Part shown: piece after piece, positions 62,436-64,000 of the stretch
Position numbering within the stretch: the stretch's first letter is position 1
How the letters are laid out: every line of letters begins with the position of its first letter
From: Batillaria attramentaria
Lineage: Eukaryota > Mollusca > Gastropoda > Batillariidae
Assembly: GCA_018292915.2 (NCBI GenBank)
Contig: JACVVK020000499.1
Coordinates: 62,001 to 126,000 of the forward strand
DNA: 64,000 nt
Reading direction: 5' to 3'
The notes under the pieces: generated by a model
What the model saw: the letters and a program-made list of their open reading frames with translations, nothing else
Told to the model about the DNA's origin: nothing
The model's database searches: none
Made by a program: the position numbers and the translations under genes

Positions 62436-63299
62436 GCAAAACAGCTTGCAAGCAACAGCAGCAAAACAAAATCCTGAATTCATCTCCATCAACATTATTA
62501 TCACAGCCAGCATCTCACCTGACTTTTGTCCGGCAGCTACCTCATCATCGTTGATTTCTGAGATGCGCACAGTTGATTTGGGTACAGGCTTGTCCTCTGG
62601 TGGAGCGAAGCCTGAGATGGTGCTGATAGGTCGCTGTTGGCGTTCCTTTGGGTCTGTGATGTCATCTGTCCGCTGCTGCTCATACTGTTGGTACATCTTG
62701 GACATGTGCTGATTGAAGTCCTCAAACGCCACCTGCGAGATAGATGGCACATTCATTCATGTCAAATTTCACAGTTTTTGTGTGGATTGTTTGGTGTGTT
62801 TGTTGTTCGTCCAGTTACTGTTGATCAGTATTTAACTGAAAAACTCATTTCATAGTACATGTAATGTGATTTATGGAGGGGCCGTTTCGAGTCAGGACCA
62901 TAATTACTGCCAGCACCAAAGTGCCAGCGGGAATCAAATTTACCATCAAATTAAATCTTCACTGGCATAAGGCAGAGGTATAATCTTACTGTGATCCTCT
63001 AAAAAGACAATTATCTACCAAGCTGCAAAACACAGGTGGCAAGTCAATCAAATCTTCCTGAAATACACAACAACAAAATTCTACAATCTGCATAACATAT
63101 TTATACCTTGGAATGAAGAATAGCCAGTGTATCAATCCAGACACGCCAGCCTCCGAACTCGAACCTGATGGCATGGTGGAGCAACATACGGAACAGCGAC
63201 ATCACCATGTCCGTGATTTTCTGCTGTTCTGAGTTGCGGGGATAGATGTAGGCCATGGAGAACAGCCAGTCTTGCCACACGGACATCTGCAGCACAGTC
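49541..63299 (-). CDS. Nbea: Neurobeachin/LRBA (rugose) orthologue, 18 internal exons, both ends outside the window
   Basis: 18 exons with GT-AG junctions join into 3,709 coding bases, an uninterrupted frame of 1,236 codons after one leading base. The order matches vertebrate NBEA/LRBA as I remember them: WQDWLF/GGWRVW block, variable AKAP-type region, [57 protein letters not shown], variable linker, DUF1088-like part ([12 protein letters not shown] ... NKHGAWG ... WEDD) and the start of PH-BEACH (LIAPG ... KGTMSIT). Neurobeachins are very large peripheral-membrane scaffolds of the BEACH family, involved in vesicle and receptor trafficking. The concave N-terminal exons lie right of the window and the BEACH and WD40 parts left of it. 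Invertebrates usually have one gene for the vertebrate NBEA/LRBA pair. Confidence 0.96.
49688..49742 (+). mobile_element. Orphan head of SINE family B
   Basis: TGTAGTGGCAAGCACCTTGG and GAGAGACCTGGATAC resemble the head of the family B SINE (A box region through B box region). The head sits about 10 bp upstream of the exon 18 acceptor, on the opposite strand. The body does not follow. Confidence 0.45.
49862..50262 (+). mobile_element. tRNA-derived SINE, family B, diverged
   Basis: A degenerate head ends in the B box CTGGGTTCAAATCCCAG. The family body follows (CTAGGTCGTCTCCTACCCAG, GCTAAGGGCCCAATGG, CACAGCCGAGCTTCACCCAC, CATCACACTCATCCTCAT, GGATTCCATCCATGACCGGG), then C12-TCC-A10. It lies in the intron between exons 18 and 17, antisense to neurobeachin. 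Confidence 0.8.
50391..50534 (-). CDS. Nbea: Neurobeachin visible exon 17
   Basis: Acceptor CACCCAG, donor GTGAGA. Codes [20 protein letters not shown], then [20 protein letters not shown] and KDLEPEFS plus one base. A charged, helical linker between the DUF1088-like part and PH-BEACH. Confidence 0.93.
50738..50853 (-). CDS. Nbea: Neurobeachin visible exon 16
   Basis: Two AGs lie two bases apart (GTCAGAG). Only the second keeps the frame, giving [20 protein letters not shown] then [19 protein letters not shown] plus one base; donor GTACGG. The FWxLDxWEDDxRRRRRxxRN word is diagnostic for the family. The neighbouring AG would shift the frame and is rejected. Confidence 0.94.
50990..51011 (+). 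repeat. G22 homopolymer
   Basis: 22 consecutive G in the intron between exons 16 and 15 (poly-C in the neurobeachin transcript). Confidence 0.9.
51275..51441 (-). CDS. Nbea: Neurobeachin visible exon 15
   Basis: Acceptor TTTTTCAG, donor GTTAGT (GT with a less common +3). Codes [20 protein letters not shown] then [20 protein letters not shown] and [15 protein letters not shown] plus two bases. NKHGAWG is the family word at this point. Confidence 0.96.
51591..51850 (+). mobile_element. tRNA-derived SINE, family C
   Basis: B box GTGGGTTCGAGCCC, then TTGGTTTTTCCTGGCTAC, GGTTTCTCTCCAGGTTATCC, CCCCTGAGGGAAGCAGCCCG and AAGGGACCATAAAG with an A-rich tail. It shares its order of blocks with the copy at 6,439. 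It is located between exons 15 and 14, antisense to the gene. Confidence 0.8.
52049..52157 (-). CDS. Nbea: Neurobeachin visible exon 14
   Basis: Acceptor CTGTGACAG, donor GTACCA. One base completes Arg, then [36 protein letters not shown], phase 0. The [29 protein letters not shown] word is conserved in vertebrate NBEA. Confidence 0.97.
52681..52807 (-). CDS. Nbea: Neurobeachin visible exon 13
   Basis: Acceptor CAACAACAG, donor GTAAGT. Codes [20 protein letters not shown] then [22 protein letters not shown] plus two bases of Arg. The [20 protein letters not shown] block matches the family almost word for word. Confidence 0.97.
53279..53492 (-). CDS. Nbea: Neurobeachin visible exon 12 (start of DUF1088-like domain)
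   Basis: Acceptor TTTTTTTCAG, donor [26 protein letters not shown] leads into [20 protein letters not shown], then [22 protein letters not shown]. The [37 protein letters not shown] block is one of the most conserved in NBEA/LRBA. One base remains for the next Gly codon. Confidence 0.97.
53590..53763 (-). mobile_element. tRNA-derived SINE, family A, with perfect 15-bp target-site duplication
   Basis: Minus-strand head GGGGAGCCGGGGTGGTCGAA with B box GAGTTCGATCCCGG, GGCCAAATATTTGTGCTGGC, CCCCGTCTTTGATATCACCC, GTGGAAAAGGACGTTAAACC CCCAAACACC and a (CCCA)n tail. The identical 15-mer GAAATGCCAATCCAA flanks it at 53,575-53,589 and 53,764-53,778. This is the signature of target-primed reverse transcription and fixes both ends. 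It lies in the intron between exons 12 and 11, in the same orientation as the gene. Confidence 0.95.
54163..54563 (-). CDS. Nbea: Neurobeachin visible exon 11 (acidic linker)
   Basis: Acceptor TGTTTTCAG, donor GTATGT. 133 whole codons after the two joining bases: [20 protein letters not shown], then a Glu/Lys/Asp-rich stretch with DEKPxxDxKPEDK-like repeats, then [22 protein letters not shown], phase 0. It continues the charged low-complexity linker of exon 10. Its end returns to Ser/Ala-rich sequence before the conserved domain. Confidence 0.85.
55036..55296 (-). CDS. Nbea: Neurobeachin visible exon 10 (acidic linker)
   Basis: Acceptor GTTTTACAG, donor GTATTT. The in-frame reading is [20 protein letters not shown], then [20 protein letters not shown], then [20 protein letters not shown] and ENKSESA plus one base. 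Strongly Glu/Lys/Ala/Asp-rich and presumably disordered. The frame lacks Met, so a Met-starting Arg-rich reading in another frame is misleading. REAANxETDK occurs twice as a small internal repeat. Confidence 0.83.
56997..57087 (+). repeat. 91-bp G-tract (G runs of 4-12 broken by A)
   Basis: About a dozen G runs separated by single A or AAA, in the 2-kb intron between exons 10 and 9. G-rich on the template strand of neurobeachin, C-rich in its transcript. Confidence 0.95.
57337..57627 (-). CDS. Nbea: Neurobeachin visible exon 9 (variable linker)
   Basis: Acceptor CTTCCCCAG, donor GTGGCC (weaker). Two bases complete Ala, then [20 protein letters not shown], a Ser/Thr/Ala-rich stretch, [20 protein letters not shown], and [20 protein letters not shown] to VTE. 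The frame joins the exons on either side. It has no clear vertebrate counterpart, so exon choice rests on phase and the splice sites. The upstream in-frame hydrophobic stretch is intron, not a signal peptide. Confidence 0.8.
57975..58032. repeat. Perfect tandem duplication, 2 x 29 bp
   Basis: CTGCGTCGCTTGAAACGACA AAATAAGTC is repeated exactly, head to tail, in the intron between exons 9 and 8. Likely a recent slip duplication. Each unit contains the inverted repeat CGTCG-CTTGAAA-CGACA-like core. Confidence 0.95.
58515..58668 (-). CDS. Nbea: Neurobeachin visible exon 8
   Basis: Acceptor TTGTTCAG, donor GTGTGG. Codes [20 protein letters not shown] then [20 protein letters not shown] and ends RRDST plus one base. 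The hydrophobic [20 protein letters not shown] helix and DILEP end are invariant-looking across NBEA and LRBA; after DILEP the linker becomes variable. Confidence 0.95.
59168..59275 (-). CDS. Nbea: Neurobeachin visible exon 7
   Basis: Acceptor TTTTTTAG, donor GTATGT; 36 codons, phase 0 on both sides: [20 protein letters not shown] then [16 protein letters not shown]. No start codon, so it is invisible to Met-based ORF calling. It matches the [13 protein letters not shown] word of the family. Confidence 0.95.
60113..60279 (-). CDS. Nbea: Neurobeachin visible exon 6
   Basis: Acceptor GATTACAG, donor GTAACG. Two bases complete Val, then [18 protein letters not shown] (conserved), then a Ser/Gly/Pro-rich segment ending [11 protein letters not shown] in phase 0. 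The preceding intron is the smallest visible (149 bp). Confidence 0.94.
60429..60609 (-). CDS. Nbea: Neurobeachin visible exon 5
   Basis: Acceptor TTTCCAG, donor GTAGGT. Starts [20 protein letters not shown], then [20 protein letters not shown] and LRQCLRL. One base remains to form the Val codon with the next exon. The ASSxNFxExExEKNMxSGG block matches vertebrate NBEA. Confidence 0.96.
61055..61208 (-). CDS. Nbea: Neurobeachin visible exon 4
   Basis: Acceptor TTTTACAG, donor GTGAGT. Codes [20 protein letters not shown] then [19 protein letters not shown] and [12 protein letters not shown], ending in phase 0. The ISQxxDNxIxxCGGxLPLL pattern is a family hallmark. Confidence 0.96.
61536..62106 (-). 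CDS. Nbea: Neurobeachin visible exon 3 (variable region, candidate PKA-anchoring helix)
   Basis: Acceptor TGTGAAG, donor GTGAGA; the longest visible exon (571 bp). The first ~125 residues are low-complexity Ser/Ala/Glu/Thr sequence. They contain [15 protein letters not shown] at 62,005-61,961, an amphipathic helix with hydrophobic pairs VL-LI-AV spaced four apart. The end is strongly conserved: [20 protein letters not shown] and [17 protein letters not shown]. It ends with two bases of a Ser codon. Confidence 0.93.
62272..62432. repeat. (CA)n(TC)n compound microsatellite
   Basis: About 34 CA units, a short interrupted stretch, then about 29 TC units, in the intron between exons 3 and 2. It gives Thr-His/Cys-Val and Arg-Glu frames that are not coding. 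Confidence 0.98.
62519..62732 (-). CDS. Nbea: Neurobeachin visible exon 2
   Basis: Acceptor TCTCGCAG, donor GTGAGA. Phase 0 at the start, one base left at the end. It codes [20 protein letters not shown] through STISGF to [12 protein letters not shown]. The STISGF word matches the vertebrate protein, where it also follows a charged MYxxY segment. After it the sequence becomes variable and acidic. Confidence 0.93.
63107..63299 (-). CDS. Nbea: Neurobeachin visible exon 1 (WQDWLF block)
   Basis: Acceptor CTTACAG, donor GTATAA. The first base completes a codon, then [20 protein letters not shown] to LAILHSK, ending in phase 0. The WQDWLF and [11 protein letters not shown] words are highly conserved across NBEA and LRBA and end the N-terminal helical part. 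Further 5' exons are expected beyond 64,000. Confidence 0.96.
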
Positions 63300-64000
63300 C
63301 TGTAAGACAGAGGTACTCCATTACAGTGATCATTTTATGTCTGCGCCTTGCGCCATTGGCGCATAAATTTTAAAAAATGACCCATAAAAATCTTAAGCTG
63401 TGCGCCGATCGGCGCATCGTTATAACTTTAAAAGTTTCGACACAGTGTGCGCTCACAGTCTGAAGACTCACCAACAAAATTCGTCTGCTACCCAGCGACA
63501 GCTATTGTTACGTAAAATCTCATTGGATGAGACTACAATCAGGTGGTCTGGTCTGCTTAATCAGAAGCGGTCGTTCGTCTACCCCAGAGCCTCGTTTTGG
63601 AGCGCTTTTCATACACGAAAAGTTGTGTGCGCGTCGCCGTTTCTCAGAATGACCCATAAAATTTGGAAATGGCCCATAGAAGTTGGTCACAGTGGGCCAT
63701 TTCACCCATAGATTTTCAACAAAAAATAATCACTGCCATTAGTGTTCCCGATTACGCACAGGTGTACGTATTTGTATGCAAAAAAATGCTTAAACTGACA
63801 CACAAATCTGAGAAAAGCGCGTCACAGTGGACGCATGTTTTTTGTCTCGCCGTGATAAACGGCATTTTTTCCAGCACTCTCCCGGATCAGCTCAAGCAGT
63901 CTGGGACACTTTTTGTCCAATCATACTGCTCTATTTGGTAAGCGTGCAGGTTCCTTGCCTTGCCAGTTCACTATGGCTGGCACGCTACAATTCACATACA
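63300..64000. other. Neurobeachin intron with unidentified repeat-like block
   Basis: No further exon seen. Around 63,340-63,720 two TGCGCC...GGCGCA palindromes and four ACCCATA-type words recur, together with an open frame (63,400-63,711, plus) that I cannot identify. It looks like part of a repeat rather than gene sequence. Confidence 0.4.

Overview
This is a window of animal nuclear DNA. The genes are split by GT-AG introns, the intergenic and intronic DNA is packed with long (GT)n/(CA)n, (GA)n and poly-G/poly-C tracts, and tRNA-derived SINEs and LINE tails are scattered throughout. The two recognisable proteins are bilaterian, and the repeat style suggests a mollusc, most likely a gastropod. 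That last point is an inference; I cannot name the species.

The left edge (1-632, + strand) holds the last two coding pieces of a mab-21 gene (MAB21L1/MAB21L2 family), followed by its 3' UTR and a polyadenylation signal at 1136. The right part (49,541-63,299, - strand) holds 18 consecutive internal exons of one neurobeachin/LRBA (rugose) orthologue. All 18 splice in one open frame of 1,236 codons. They run from the conserved WQDWLF block, through a variable linker and the DUF1088-like region, to the first exon of the PH-BEACH domain. The N-terminal exons lie to the right of the window. The rest of PH-BEACH, the BEACH domain and the WD40 repeats should lie to the left of it.

Between them (about 1.2-49.5 kb) I see no convincing gene. 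This is apparently one giant neurobeachin intron of more than 49.5 kb, while the other visible introns are about 0.15-2 kb. mab-21 would sit inside this intron on the opposite strand. Vertebrates have the same nested, antiparallel arrangement (MAB21L1 in NBEA, MAB21L2 in LRBA), so the window appears to preserve an ancient gene-in-gene linkage. The giant intron contains at least 16 long dinucleotide arrays, three tRNA-derived SINE families, LINE 3' ends, a TIR element with TA flanks, a telomere-like cluster inside a hairpin-rich repeat, and several repeat-poor blocks rich in homeodomain/Sox/POU-like words that could be conserved regulatory DNA.

The clearest protein-level observation is a candidate PKA-anchoring helix in neurobeachin exon 3, at the position where vertebrate neurobeachin acts as an A-kinase anchoring protein. 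The cleanest mobile-element observation is a full SINE with perfect 15-bp target-site duplications in a neurobeachin intron.
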